Below, piece by piece: positions 1 through 12,022 of a stretch of 64,000 nucleotides of DNA (position 1 is the first letter of the stretch; the number at the start of each line of letters is the position of its first letter). Below the pieces are notes generated by a model. That model saw only the letters and a program-made list of their open reading frames with translations. It had not been told where the DNA came from and did not search any database. This DNA is from Cutaneotrichosporon cavernicola (Eukaryota > Basidiomycota > Tremellomycetes > Trichosporonales > Trichosporonaceae). The stretch covers positions 2,728,001 to 2,792,000 of the forward strand of contig NC_083396.1 in the NCBI RefSeq assembly GCF_030864355.1, given 5' to 3'. The translations under genes and the position numbers were made by a program.

Positions 1-281
1 GCATTGACGATGGGCTGATGATTTGACGATGGGCTCATGCATTGACGTCAGCTTGACTTGAGAGGGACCAGGCACCACGATTTTGCTTATCCGATCTGAT
101 CCCTATCAATCCAACCTTGCACATACCTATCGTGACATTGTTCACTCCACACCACATCTATGTATCCAAAGCATCGAGATCTTCCAAATAGCGCCAGCTA
201 ATCTCTAGAGTCCGGCTCTGTGATCCCGTGCCCACCAGAACTCAGCCGCGGCCGAAAACGTCTCAACAGAGAGCTCCTCCA
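1..281. other. No gene seen
   Basis: The first bases carry a short imperfect duplication (gatgggctgatgatttgac / gatgggctcatgcattgac). No convincing coding frame or RNA gene precedes the first tRNA. Confidence 0.5.
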
Positions 282-372
282 GGCCGCTTAGCTCAGCTGG
301 TTAGAGCATTGTACTAATACGCTGAGCGTATCAGTAATGCAAAGGTCGGCAGTTCGATCCTGTCAGTGGTCA
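282..372 (+). tRNA. tRNA-Ile (AAT) with 17-nt intron
   Basis: A full cloverleaf can be drawn. The acceptor arms GGCCGCT and AGTGGTC pair with G-U wobbles, the anticodon stem is TTGTA/TGCAA, and the T arm is GGCAG-TTCGATC-CTGTC. The anticodon AAT lies at 316-318. An intron of 17 nt (320-336) follows the base 3' of the anticodon, the canonical position. Internal A-box (TAGCTCAGCTGG) and B-box (AGTTCGATCC) promoter elements are present. The discriminator base is A at 372. Confidence 0.9.
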
Positions 373-468
373 GCTTGAGAGCGTCTCCTCTTTTACCTTT
401 ACGAGTTCCAGATGTCGCTGAGGAAGGTAAAAGGAGAGGTCAAATCATCACACAAACATGCGCACATC

Positions 469-567
469 GGGCGTGTAGCTCAGTTGGTAGAGCGTGTCAT
501 TAGCAGGAGCGTCCAAGGACGCGTACAGATCTTGACAAGGTCTTTGGTTCGATTCCTAACTCGTCCA
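469..567 (+). tRNA. tRNA-Ala (AGC) with 26-nt intron
   Basis: The A-box (TAGCTCAGTTGG) and B-box (GGTTCGATTCC) are intact. The anticodon stem TGTCA/TGACA encloses anticodon AGC at 502-504. The intron is 506-531, directly after position 37. The acceptor stem has the G3-U70 pair that marks alanine tRNAs, but the 6-67 pair and the 51-63 pair of the T stem are mismatched. The same mismatched positions recur in the second copy at 50432-50542, so they are probably genuine features of this tRNA rather than decay. The two mature sequences differ at one base. Confidence 0.85.
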
Positions 568-630
568 CAAGCGTATCTTTTGGATGTCGCGATTGCTCCG
601 GAGAGGTACATTGATGTGTAGGATGACTTG

Positions 631-1474
631 CTATTCTGACCCCGGGTCTGGGCTGCCCTCGTACCCCAAGGCGAGGCGCTTCAGGTCGTCGTTCTCCACG
701 GCTCCCTCGGGGTTGCGCAGCTCCCATCCCTCTCCTGTAGCGAGGCGGAGACATGCCTGCGCGAGCTTAGTCGCGTGAATTACCCCGCTGGGCCAGACGT
801 ACGACAGCGCGTCGAGGATCACGCGGTTGTACCAGATCAGCTCTGGGCGTCGCTGGTGTCAACGGAGTGCCGTGTCACCCAACCCGAACACATACCTCTT
901 CTGTGGCAAGTATGCCTCCAGGATGCACGAACACGGCCCGGATCCCCTCCGCTCGACGCAGCGCCGCCTCTGTCTCTCCCTTGACCCGAACATACGCCGG
1001 GGCAAACCACCCCGGCGCCTGGCTGACCCCCATACTGGTGATGAAGACGAAGCGGAGGGGCTTATCTGCTGTCCCCAAGGCGGCAAATGCACGCGCACCC
1101 TCGAGGGTGAAGTCACGTGTGATGCTGGTGTCAGTAGGGTTGAGAAGCGGGACTCACGGCTCGTATTCCCCGGCCTGGACTTGTGTCCTCATCGCACCCA
1201 GCGCCCATATCACTGCGTCGTACCCCCGCAACCGCTCAACGAGTGCCGGATTGATCGCGTCAAAGCTCCCCCATTCTTCAGACGGTAGGAGGAGAGAGGT
1301 GAGCTTCTCGCTTTCAACTGGTGGGGCGCGGCGGCCGAGGACCGTCACGTGCGAGATGCGTGGAGAGGAGAGGGCCGCCGAGAGGATCGCGGAACCGGCT
1401 GTTGTCAGTTTCGCAGAGGCAGAGTCGAGCGACATACCAGTACCGGTTGCGCCTGTTAGGATGATCTTTGTCAT
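631..1474 (-). CDS. NAD(P)-binding Rossmann oxidoreductase (FMP52/HTATIP2-like)
   Basis: A four-exon gene of 242 codons plus stop. Introns are 1399-1437, 1125-1157 and 853-895. Removing the first, a 39-nt in-frame intron with no stop codon, restores a clean nucleotide-binding motif GATGTAGSA at residues 7-15. Without splicing the motif is interrupted by 13 extra residues. Later hallmarks are VIWALGAMR and VFITSMGV, then a YVRVKGETE stretch containing the Y-x3-K of extended short-chain dehydrogenases, and HPGGIL. This matches atypical SDR proteins of the FMP52/HTATIP2 type. The substrate is unknown. The start at 1474 lies just before the first beta strand; an upstream in-frame ATG at 1516 would add 14 residues. 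No mitochondrial leader is obvious. Confidence 0.82.
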
Positions 1475-1516
1475 GGGCTGGAGGCGATGGAGAATGCTGG
1501 AGATGGAAGTTGGCAT

Positions 1517-2597
1517 TGCGACTTGTGAGGAGGAACAAGTTGCCGATCGCGTGTCGTCATCAATGCCGATATCGCCGATCGGTGCGGAATCACTCGCGAC
1601 TCCGCATCGTCCTCGAGCATTCTCCGTGAGGCACCATCAGAACTCCACAACGAGAGGGAGAGGGGTGTTTCGGCCTACGTTCGGCGAGAAGATGCAGCCC
1701 CGCCAGGAGTCGACACACCTGCGCTTCTCAGCACGATGACGGGGTAGAGGGAAGGTAAGTAAGTGTACTCGGGGATTACCGAGGGCGAGCGTGGACCGCG
1801 GACGTCACGGCGTTGTGAGTGATATAGCCAACGAGACTGGTGCGGTACGTTTGCTCGAGTCGAGGAGCGAGATCTGTAATAAGCCTGCCGATACATGAGG
1901 CGCTCTCCTCAAGGGGAGTCCAGGGACATCCGCAAACCTTCTAGACTGGCAGAGTTGTGATGGGATGGTGGGTGAACGAGCGATAAAAGGCTCCACGTCA
2001 AGGGATCTTGTACAGCGAAGCAGAGGGAGTAACATCATCACCGCCACCGAGTGGCGTCTGAGGCTGTTTTTAGTGGGATATTTATGGTGAATATGAGTTG
2101 GTTGCGGTCAAATCCTGCTCCACTTACCTGTTTGCAGGACTCGAAAGAGGGATTGTTGACATGGGACATGGAATATCTGGGGAGTATCAAAGAGCGGCAT
2201 CAGCCGAACCAGTCCAGTCACCCAGGTCCATGCACACATCACACACACCACACCACTGCCATTTCAAGCTTCTGAATCATTCGAAATGTACACGAGATGC
2301 TCAACTCTTGCTCCCAAGTTATACTCCCTCTTACTTCCGTGCGCGGGGGAGCTTGCACCGGGGTCAATTCGAGAGCGAGGGTCCTTCTGTTCGAAGGTGG
2401 CGAGCATGGCGAGAGCCCATCCCCACCCAGGTATTAAGCGGCTGGGTAGATGGTGACTACTGGGGTGCAAAGTCCGTGCGCGGGAAGAGTCAAGGCCTGT
2501 TCCATCGTCTACGAGGTCTACGAGTCTAGTCGCACAGTATGGCTATCCTGAGGTTTCTATCACAAGATAGGAATGCACACGCGCGTCAGGTTGTAAC
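1517..2597. other. Intergenic, no gene seen
   Basis: The short open frames here have poor codon character, no recognisable domain and no supporting splice signals. The stretch holds the promoter of the minus-strand oxidoreductase and the 3' flank of the amylase gene. Confidence 0.5.
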
Positions 2598-4656
2598 CTA
2601 ATCCTTCTTGAACTCGTTGCGGCCGCGCGCGTCCGACTTGGTCCAGATCGAGATGCTCTGGGTGGGCGAGAAGAACTCGGCCCAGCCGTCATCACCAATC
2701 GTCACCTCAGCACTGTGCCAGCCGAGCAGGTCAGTCCACTTCTCGCCCGCGTGCTCCTTGCCGACCTCAACGCGCTTCGCACCCTCGTCCGTGCCATTGC
2801 AGATGACAGTCACACAGCCGTCGTGATGGTCGTCGCCCTTGCGGAGCCACGCGACGCAGTTGGCTTGACGTTAGCAGCGGCAGCGTGGGATACCCACGGT
2901 GGTCCCAGTGGTCGACGAGATCGCCGTAAGCGAACAGCTTGCGGGCGCGGATGATGTCACCGAGCTGCGCAACGGCAGGCTGGGGGTTCTCGCCCTCGCA
3001 GCCATACATGTCGCCGAAGAAGACACAGGGGTAGCCATCGGGTCGGAGGAGGATGAGCGAGTATGCAAGAGGCTTGAACCAGGCAGGAACCCAGTTCTGG
3101 AGTGCCTGACCAACCTGGGTGTCGTGCTGGAGTCAGAAGCCATGTCCTCAAGGCGTCAGCTCAGTCGGGGGACTCACGTTGTCGACGAGGGTGCTAGCGC
3201 ATTAGTGTGAAATCCATTGCCAGTAGTTGAGCGCATCAGAGGACTCACACAGCGTCAACGGGGCGCGCCTGGACGAGCGAGCCGTCAAAGATCTTGCGCA
3301 AGTCATAGTGCTCCTTGCCGTCGCCTGCCTCCTTGAAGTTGCCTAAACTCAGCCACCTCAGGTATCAAACACTCACCCTGGAGAGGAGTGTCGAAGACGG
3401 AGAACTGCGTGCCGAGGCCGTCAAGGTACTCGCCAAGGGCCTCGGCGGAGTCTGGCGTGAGAAGAGACACGGCAAGCTCCGACTGTCCAGCCGCAGTCGT
3501 TGCACACTGCAACTGGACACCGGCAGTCGCGCTCACCCTTCCAGAACTCGCCAACGCAAAACGCTGAGGGGTGGCCGCCGCCCTCGCGACGAATGTGCTT
3601 GACGAACTGGCCGATGAAGTCGCGCTAACGGTCAGCTTTCTTCAGCCCACGGCTCACGGAGATGTGCTTGACAGCGTCGAAGCGGAAGCCAAACGCCCCA
3701 GTCTCCTTGAGCACCCAATCACCCCAGTTACTGCCGTCAGCTGGAGTTGAAAGGGTGATTATGCAAAGCTGGACTCACTTCAGGTCCTCCTGGACCTCGG
3801 GGTGATGGTGATCAACTGTACGTCAGCACGGCCTAAGTCCCGCTCACTGTCCGCGAACATGAGATAGTCGTACGAGCCGTGCTCGTCGTCGACGTCTCTC
3901 GCCCAGCTCTTGCCTTCGCCTTGGATCTTGTAAATCGCCTTGGTCTTGGTCTTGTCGTCGTAGTCGACTCCCGTGAAGTGGTTGAAGTTCCACTTGAGCT
4001 TCGAGTACTCGTCGCCCCGGCCGGGGAAGGTGAACTTGGTCCAACCTTGGATGTTGTGCATCTCGCCGACGGTCTTGTTACGGTTGTTCTGGTCGACCAT
4101 GGTAGCCATGAACTCCTCTGTCTTGTCTGCGCCAGCCTTATGATTGAGTACCGCGTCGATATACGTGATGATGCCGGCCTCGCGGGCCTTCTTGACTCCC
4201 GCAAGCATCTCCTCTTTGGTGCCCCATTTGGTGCCCTTGGCCCCCTTCTGGTCGAACTCGCCGAGGTCCCAGAGGTCGTAGCTGTGGTCAGAAGGCGAGG
4301 AACACATCCAGCCGCAATTCCTTACATGTCGTAGCCCGTACCCTCAGGGTTGGAACCCTTGGTCGGTGCTGCACGTCAGCTCTGCAAGTGGCAAGGAGCT
4401 CACGAGGAAGCCAGCATGCGGTGATGCCCACGTCCCTGAGGTGCTCGACATCATCGGCATAGCGCTTCCAATGCACTCCGCCAGCGGGGCAGTACCACCT
4501 GTCGTCAGCTCTGCAACTTTCCTCAATCGGCGTTTAACGCACTCAAAGTACTGCATCATGGTGAAGTTGTCTGTCGTTAGCCCAGGAAACAGAAGGTTAA
4601 GGGGGCTCACCGGTGTGGTCATCACCCTTGTGAAGCTTGTCCGCGCCGCTGGCCAT
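2598..4656 (-). CDS. Intracellular alpha-amylase, GH13 (GH13_5-like)
   Basis: Hydrolyses internal alpha-1,4 bonds of starch or glycogen. There are about thirteen exons. The start reads MASGADKLHKGDDH and no secretion signal is present, as in the cytoplasmic bacterial-type amylases of fungi. The catalytic set is complete after splicing: nucleophile Asp in GFRFDAVKHI (about 3680), acid/base Glu in CVGEFWK (about 3545) and the transition-state Asp in LVDNHDTQVG (about 3150). Other family landmarks are WYCPAGGVHW, ACWLPP, GTGYD-IYDLWDLGEF, DAVLNHKAGAD and DHPNCVAWLRKGD. The C-terminal domain ends SISIWTKS. Introns I could fix include 2864-2897, and nine of the twelve end in a fused CTRAY-AG motif. 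A pyrimidine-rich leader lies upstream. Confidence 0.93.
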
Positions 4657-6036
4657 TGTGATCAGTGCCAAGAGGAGTGGGAATGTGAAGAGAGAAGAAG
4701 AGAGAAGAGAGAAGAGAGAAGACAGAAGAGAGAAGATGAATGGTGTGAAAGGAAGGGACTCGCTTTGCTATCTGTGACTATCCTGGGGCCTGGGGCCTGG
4801 GCTTGAGTCATGGTCATCACGATCATCGGTAGGTCTAGTCACAACCGCTACCATATGGCCATACAACAACCGTCCTACCAAGCAATGCGTTCTCCAGTCG
4901 CAGTTTGGCCCGAGTGGCACGCCCGCAAGTTCTACAGCCTTATGACGTCATCATTGTCGCGACTTCAGGAACATGTCCGCAGCGTCTGTGGTGCTTGGGG
5001 ACCAAGGGAGTGAGCGGAGTGACGGGTGAGGGTGGTGGGTTGGTGATGAGGTTACGGCACGTCTCAGGTTTCAATACACAAATTGTGGAATTGCAGCGGA
5101 GATGGGCAACGTCGAATCAACTTGGTACACGTGGCAATCGTACAGCTGATACCAACCTCCGCAATCACGCACGTTAGGACCAGCGCTTACCTTGTCTTGC
5201 GGCGGCCTGATGGGAGTAGGACCAGGTGGATGTCGTACATGGAAGGTCGTTGGGCATCGTCGGAGTAGGTCGTGCTGGAAATGGCGCGCCTGAAGGTGCG
5301 GAACTGTTAGAAGGATCATGTCAAAGGCTGAAATTCAGTTGGAGATTGGAGATCAGCTCTCGACTTTACGGCTTGATGATGACATTCAGAACCAAACAAG
5401 GATTGTCACCGTGTACATCTTGAGTGATTAGTGATTAATTGTCAGTGACCCAGGACCCACACTTTACTCGCGCTCAAGCCGAATAAGCCCATGCATATAA
5501 TCTGAGACGTGAAGACGTACAGACATATCTCTCACCGTGCATTCTTCCGCATTTAGATCCCGATACAGGCGCCGATGCTCTCCGACCGTTTAACCAATGG
5601 GCGTGTTGGGGCCCGTTAGGGTAACATGTGGTATGAACCGATTGCCCTAAAGGTATACAGGTCGAAAAGACGTGCTTGGTGGCAAATCAATCGCATCCAT
5701 CAAGTTCCACAGCCCCATATATGCACCACATCTCACATCACACAAAGTGAACCTTGATATCATGGTGCATACATTTGTTTTCTAATAGCACATTCTTCAA
5801 TTTGATAATGTAAATCCACGTCACGGACTGTGCGGAGCTAGAGCCGTAACTGGACTCTTATCGGTTCCCGGATGAGCGAGGTGGAACGTGCCTGATGGTG
5901 CATCGACCACCTCTCACTTAGAGTGACACGCTGCAACTTGACCACGTCCCCTAGCTGGCAACTTGGACTTTCAGACTTTTAACCTATCAATTTATCCAAC
6001 CTCCTTCTCATCTCCCTCATCAACTGAACAGAGATA
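4657..6036. other. Intergenic, no gene seen
   Basis: Holds the amylase promoter and the CHO2 promoter. The only notable element is the GA-rich tract listed separately. Short open frames around 4810-5420 show no domain or coding bias. Confidence 0.5.
4687..4737. repeat. GA-rich simple repeat in amylase leader
   Basis: A run of degenerate gaagagagaa units on the plus strand, which is a CT-rich tract just upstream of the amylase ATG on its sense strand. Such tracts are common in fungal promoters and leaders. Confidence 0.8.
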
Positions 6037-9000
6037 ATGACCACGCTCGACAACCCGGGCGCGGTCAACGCTACTTCTGTGCCACCGGAAGCGTCTATTC
6101 CCAGCGTTTCCGGTGCCACAACGGCCGTTCCTCCGGCTGGTGCTCAATCACCCGCCACTACCCTGCGCCAGCGCAAGCTTCCCGATGTCGACTACGCTGC
6201 CGACGACGAGAGTGGTGATGATGACCAGGGCAAGGACAAGCCCGAGGTCACCTGGGGCAAGACCCCCAGCGGTGTCGGTGAGTTCTTTTCCCATACATCA
6301 TCCCTATCTCAAGTTGACCTCGCTCACACGACCAGTCTTCCGTGTGCCTCAGACCCACTCTTGGGTGACGACCATGCTCAACACCTTCCACCGCTCGTCC
6401 CTCACTCGATGGACCGCCTTCTCGCTCATTTCGCAGCCTCTCCTTTTCTTCCTTCTTCGCAACTGGCCCACGACTCGCTCCGTCTTCTTCCTCATCTACT
6501 TTGCATTCTGGCGTGCAGCCTACGACTTTGGCTTTGCCTGGCTTTTGCGCAAGCAGAGCGAGGAAAAGTACATCATCCGCACCCTCCGCCGCTGGGGCTG
6601 GCTTGACGTCAAGTCGGAATCGGGCGGCGAGGAGGGCCGAGAGTGGGCCAAGTGGTGGAAGAATGAGCTCGAGATGAAGATGGGCGAGGGTTACTCGTGG
6701 GAAGCGCTCCCTGCCGAATACAACTCGTGGCTAATCTTCCGTCAGCTCGTTGACATCGTCCTCCTCAATGACTTTGTCGCCTACTCGCTCTTCGCTTGGG
6801 CCAACCTCACCTTCCCGGCTGGCCAGGGCATCATTACCCATGTCGCGCGCTGGATCCTCGGCTGGTCGCTCATCGTGTTCAACCTCTGGGTCAAGATGGA
6901 TGCCCACCGCGTCGTCAAGGACTACGCGTGGTACTGGGGAGATGCCTTCTGGCTCATGGTCATGCAGCACGACCTCGTCTTCGACGGTGTCTACGAGATT
7001 GCGCCCCACCCAATGTACTCGGTTGGTTACGCCGGCTACTACGGTCTTTCGATCGTAGTCGGATCGTACACAGTTCTCTTCGTATCGCTTGCGGCGCATG
7101 CCGCTCAGTTTGCCTTCCTCCTTTGGTTTGAGAACCCACACATCGACCGCACCTACGGCGGCGCCAAGAAGCCCCTCGCCGCCCGTATCCCTTTCGACCT
7201 GAAGACGCCCTCCTCGATTGCGAGTGGCGACGCCCTTGACATGGCGACTCCGGCGGCTACTGAGGGCGAGACTGAAACTGAGCCCGAAGTTGTCGATCTG
7301 CCCGAGCAACAGGAGCCGCCCGTCAAGCTCCGCTCACCCTCGGCAACCGTCAGCGAGTCTGCCGCGTCCGGCCGCCCAAAGCGTTCTCGTGCCATGTCGA
7401 CGAGCATGCATGATCTCACGCACCGCTTCTTCCGAAAGCCGGTCATCATTCTCTCCCGCATTGACCCGTTCCGGTGAGTCGCGCCGGTTCGGGGATCTTA
7501 GGATGCCGCTAACTCCAGCGCGACTGACTTTGCACTCGTCCTACTGATCGCCTATGCCGTCTTCTCGCTCATTCCTGCGCTTCCCAAGTCGGTCGGACTC
7601 GCCGCCCACTTCCTCCACGCTTTGGCCTGGCGCTTTTTCCACTCGTACGGTCTTGGTCTTGTCCTTCGCGCTCAGTCCAAGACTAAGTGGCTCGTTCGCC
7701 ACTACCTCAAAAGCTACCCATACCCGAACGACAACGACGACCTCCTCGACAACGGCTCGGATGGCTCGGACGCCGACCAGAACGTCGTTCGCCGTGCCAC
7801 CGAGGAGGCGTTCCAGAACTGGCAGGTGGCCTACAACATTTCGCTTGTCTTGACGTACAGTGAATTATGGTGCTGTATAGCAGGAACTGACCCCAGTCTC
7901 GTTCATCGGCCTCGCTTGGAAGACTTACCATCTTCCCTCAGACTGGACCGTCTCTGGTACCATGCTCCGACATGTGCTGGGTGGTGCCCTCATCGCGCTC
8001 CATCTCTGGTCCGCCGTCTCCACCGTCGAGGATCTGGGCGAGTTTGGTTGGTTCTACTCGGACTTCTTCCTCATTGAGCAGGTCCCTGCTCGTCTTGCGT
8101 ACCACGGCATCTATCGCTTCCTCAACAACCCCGAACGCACGCTCGGTGGCGCTGCGTTCCTCGGCCTTGCCCTCATCTCCAACTCGAAGCTCGTGTTCTT
8201 CCTCGCGATATTCTCCCACCTGTCGCACTGGTGGTTCCTTAGCTTCGTTGAGCAGTGAGTTGCCGAAAATATATGGTTGGAGTTCACACAAGGCCACACA
8301 TGAAGAAGCTCTACGGCGACCGTCTCCGCAAGGACGGCGGCCTCACCAAGACAGTGAAGACGATGGCTGGTAAGCGCCTGGCGAACAAGGCCGCGATCCC
8401 AGAGATCAAGCGCTACGTTGACGAGGTTCGCGACTCTATCGAGAAGGTTGAGGCGAAGATCAATACGGTTGTCGAGGACCTTATCGAGCATGGTGAGCTC
8501 TAGCGGAGTTACCGCCGCTGACCCCAGCACGCCCGCGCTGGTCCGAGTTTGCCAACGACACAAAGAATTTTGTCATGCATGCACGCGAGAAGACACACTT
8601 CACCCGCGTCGCCAAGGACATGTCTGCGTACGACAGGTCCCAGTATTCGATCAACATTGCTTCGTCGTCGTCGGCCTCATCCGTTCCTCGTTTCCACGTC
8701 GGGCAGCCGATTCGAGTCTCGTGGACTGCCCCCTCCAACCACTCGCGCAAGGACTGGATCGGCATTTACCGCCTGGGCTCGTGCAAGGGTGACCTTGTCA
8801 CGCGTATCTCTAGCGTGGGCAAGTGGGTGCCCATCTTCGAGGAGGAGTACGAGGGCGAGGAGCAGTGCACACCCTCCCATCCCGTCTGCGAGGGTGATGC
8901 TGGTATTGTCACCTTCAAGGGCAAGCGACTGCCCTGGGCGCCTGGACAGTACGAGCTGCGCTATCACCACGACGGAAAGCACAACGTCATGGACACGATC

Positions 9001-9633
9001 GCGCCCATCGAGATATACGTCTCAAAGCCGAGCGATCTCCACAACTACCGTGCGGTACACGACGCCGTGCTCAACCTTGTTGTCCTAGCTCTTGAGGCCA
9101 ATGTCTCGCTTGTTCCCCGCTCAGCACATGCGCGTGCCGAGTCGATGAGCCGCTCGCCGATGGCGGGCAAGCGCGGCCTCGGTTCGCCGCCGGCCATCGT
9201 CGCCCCCCTCTCGCCCAAGGCGGCGTCCAAGGTCCCAGCCGGCTCCCCACCTGGCACCGCATCTGCAACCCAGACGTCCTTCTCCCTCGACACCACGGGA
9301 GCTGCTCTGGCGGTCGATACTAGCCTGGGCCTTGACGTCGATCCACAGATAGCGACACCAACGACAGAGCTCGCCATAGAGCTGAGCGCCGAGATGGACC
9401 ACCAGCCAGCCCCCGACGATCCGCTTGACGAAATGCTACAGGACGCTGACGACTTTGTCATCATGGACGAAGTACAAGCGAAACGCATCTCGGGTTTGCT
9501 CAAGCAGGCGTTTGGTGTCGACTTGAGCACCGCTGTCGTGATTGCGGACGCCAACGTAGGCGCGTTGGCCAAGCGAGTCATGGGCTCGCGACATCTCGTC
9601 GACGGCATGCAACCGTTAGTGGAAACCGAGTGA
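6037..9633 (+). CDS. CHO2: Phosphatidylethanolamine N-methyltransferase
   Basis: Makes the first methylation of phosphatidylethanolamine on the way to phosphatidylcholine, in the ER membrane. Six exons give 1127 aa; introns are 6278-6335, 7474-7518, 7860-7896, 8255-8292 and 8493-8527, and the frame closes exactly. An acidic, disordered N-terminus (about 80 aa) precedes two multi-helix methyltransferase halves: the first contains WVKMDAHRVVKDYAWYWGDAFW and EIAPHPMYSVGYAGYY, the second FFLIEQVPARLAYHGIYRFLNNPERTLGGAAF. The HPMYS and NNPER stretches are the AdoMet-binding hallmarks of CHO2. A cytosolic C-terminal region has WSEFANDTKNFVMHARE and a beta-rich domain (WTAPSNHSRKDWIGIY), as in other fungal CHO2. 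It is longer than the yeast protein (about 870 aa), mainly through low-complexity linkers. Confidence 0.95.
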
Positions 9634-9940
9634 GCCCATACGGGCTTGTGAATACCTCGGTCTTCCGGCAAGACATTCATTTCCTAGCGTCGTGTAGCGC
9701 GCAGCCAGCGTCCTGCGCGGCATCAAGCATGCAATCTTGAAGGGACTGGGGTGTGGGAGCACTGTCTTTGACGAGTAGACGTGCTTAGGATTGGAGATTG
9801 TTGATCGGCAGTGCGCAGATGTTACCACACTGACACCTTCCTTCCTTCATCTCTGATCTCTCATTCATCCGTTCTCCCATTACATTCATCTCTTCCACTC
9901 ACTCTTCGCCTCGTACACCACCTCTAACTCATCATCCTCC

Positions 9941-10493
9941 ATGAAAATCGCTTCCGGCTACTGGACCGGCCTCGAGGTACAGCCCAACGTGGATTCGTCA
10001 CAGATCAGGTCGAGCTCCTCAATCTTAGCAAGCATGCCTTACGTACGTCCTCGTCCTTCACCACTTCCTCTCCTTTCCTACCTGTATCAGCCGCTCTTCT
10101 CCGTGCTTCACTCTCTCCCGTATTCACGACAGCCGGCCCACACGTCAACCCAGGACGATCCTCGCGGTTGACTCAACCAGAGAACCCTTGTCAGTACCAC
10201 TCTTAGTGACAGTTACTCATCACCGACGGCGAGAAGGAGACCATCCCAGTTCTGTTGAAGCGCAAGGCGCCCGAAGTGTTGTTGGCTCTGGCGAAGGAGC
10301 CCCATGCGTCGACAGGGTACGAGATCCGGCGGCCCCCTTCCATCCCGTGTGCCCGCACCCATGTTACATTTGAACAATGCGGTACCTGCGAGAACCTTAG
10401 GCAAGTCCTGTGGGGTTGACAGAAACGCTTGGACCGCAAGCATAACCTCCTCACACGTGATATGCTGTGCACAGAAAGGTTGACGCGACATGA
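9941..10493 (+). CDS. Possible small unknown protein
   Basis: I do not recognise this product and the model is tentative. A CT-rich leader precedes ATG 9941 (MKIASGYWTGLEV) with an alternative ATG at 10034 (MPY). A GTACGT donor after 10042 and a GTGACAG acceptor ending at 10212 would give a 170-nt intron. It joins in frame to a stretch of good coding character, 10213-10400: LLITDGEKETIPVLLKRKAP, then a Cys-containing FEQCGTCENLR. That exon ends CTTAG followed by GCAAGT, a consensus GC-type donor; an acceptor at 10474 would give a stop at 10493. If the GC intron is not used, the protein ends QVLWG at about 10417. Confidence 0.35.
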
Positions 10494-10872
10494 TGTGGAC
10501 CTTTGTGAGTGTATATCCTCAACCGTCACCCACCGTCAACCACCACCCACCCTGCCGTTGGTCCCTGTTCTTGTTTTGCAGGCAAGTGGGGAAAGGCAAA
10601 GGGAAAGGTAAAGGTTTCATCTGTAGAGCCACTTAGGAACGGCTCAACGGGCGCCTCGAAATGACCGCAATGTAACCCTGAAATGGACGCGTCTCAGGTG
10701 GAAACCTCTTGGCAACGTTGGGTACAAGATGATCCACTAAGACGCTTGTCTGATATCACCTGAACAAAGTCCTGATCCCGCAGCGCCCGTTTCCCAATGT
10801 CATGTTTCGTCCCCACGTCCTCCACGCTATTCTTATACCCTGCTCTCTCCATTGAGGATTCCCCATCCAACA

Positions 10873-11989
10873 ATGACCACCGATACCACCCCCGCCCCCA
10901 AGCCAGAGCTCTTGCTCCCCGGCGTCGACCTCCCGCTCGACGCGTATTCCAAAGCGGCCGTCATCGACACAGACAAGGATGCAGACGGCAACCCCACCAA
11001 CAAGGTGAACCGCTTCCCCTCTGCTGTCCTCGAGGAGGAGTGGAAGAGCAACACGCCGACGGTGCGGGAGCGCGCGATGATGCGTGTCATCGACCTCCTC
11101 ACCGATAAGCCAGGGTGGGTTGATAAGCTTGACAACGACGAGATCATGGCCAAGTGGCGTGCGGAGGCGCTCGCTCTGCCCCTCAAGCAGGGTTTCACAG
11201 AGAAGATGTTCGACTGGGTTGTTGCGGAGCTTCGGGACAAGGCTGCCCTCTTCAAGAAGAACGGCGGCGTTGTGAGCGTGTACGATGGCGCTGCCGCAGT
11301 CTTCAAGACCGATAACGCACTTACTGAAGACCTTGTGGCCCGTCTCAAGGAGCAGGCCGCCAAGCTGGAAGGCGAGGACAAGGACTGGCACCCTGGTTCG
11401 AATGAGCAGGTCCTCGACCTGGTACACCCGTCCCTCTTCCCACTCGTGTATGGCAAAACGCGCTTCGTGCGCTCCAGCATCCCGCTCGGCAACGCGCTCG
11501 CGGCCTGGGGCTCAGGCGAGGTGATCCCCAAGACGGAAGGCCCGCTCAAGAAGAAGGACAACTGGTACTACCAACACGACCCGGAGCGCCTACTCTCGCG
11601 CAAGTTCCAGTGGCTGCCGACAGACGTCGAGCTCAAGGACGGCAAGGCGCGGTTCACCTCGTACATTAACAACCTGCACCCCGAGGAGCACGCGGAGATG
11701 TACGGCGTGCTTGAGGAGCTGGTGGAGAAGGTGCGTTGTGTCGTGGTACAGGAGGAGGCTAATGGCAGGCGGTACCGCTCTGGTCTGCGACGTACGGCCG
11801 TGTGATGACGTGGATTGGCGCCGATGACGGGAATGACTGGGATGGCCGCGAGAACACTGTCAACCGCATTTGGTGCATGGACTCGAATCGAACATGCACG
11901 ACGCCTGAGGTGTGCAAGAACTACTGCGACGCATGGAACAACCCCAGCAACCCGGAGAACCAGAGCAACCAAGAGGAGGACGACAGCGC

Positions 11990-12022
<33 letters not shown>

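Noticed and set aside
867..1739. 290-codon plus-strand open frame
   Set aside because: It is antisense to the oxidoreductase exons, which have a Rossmann motif and consistent splice sites.
3879..4334. 151-codon plus-strand open frame
   Set aside because: Antisense shadow of amylase exons with GH13 motifs on the other strand.
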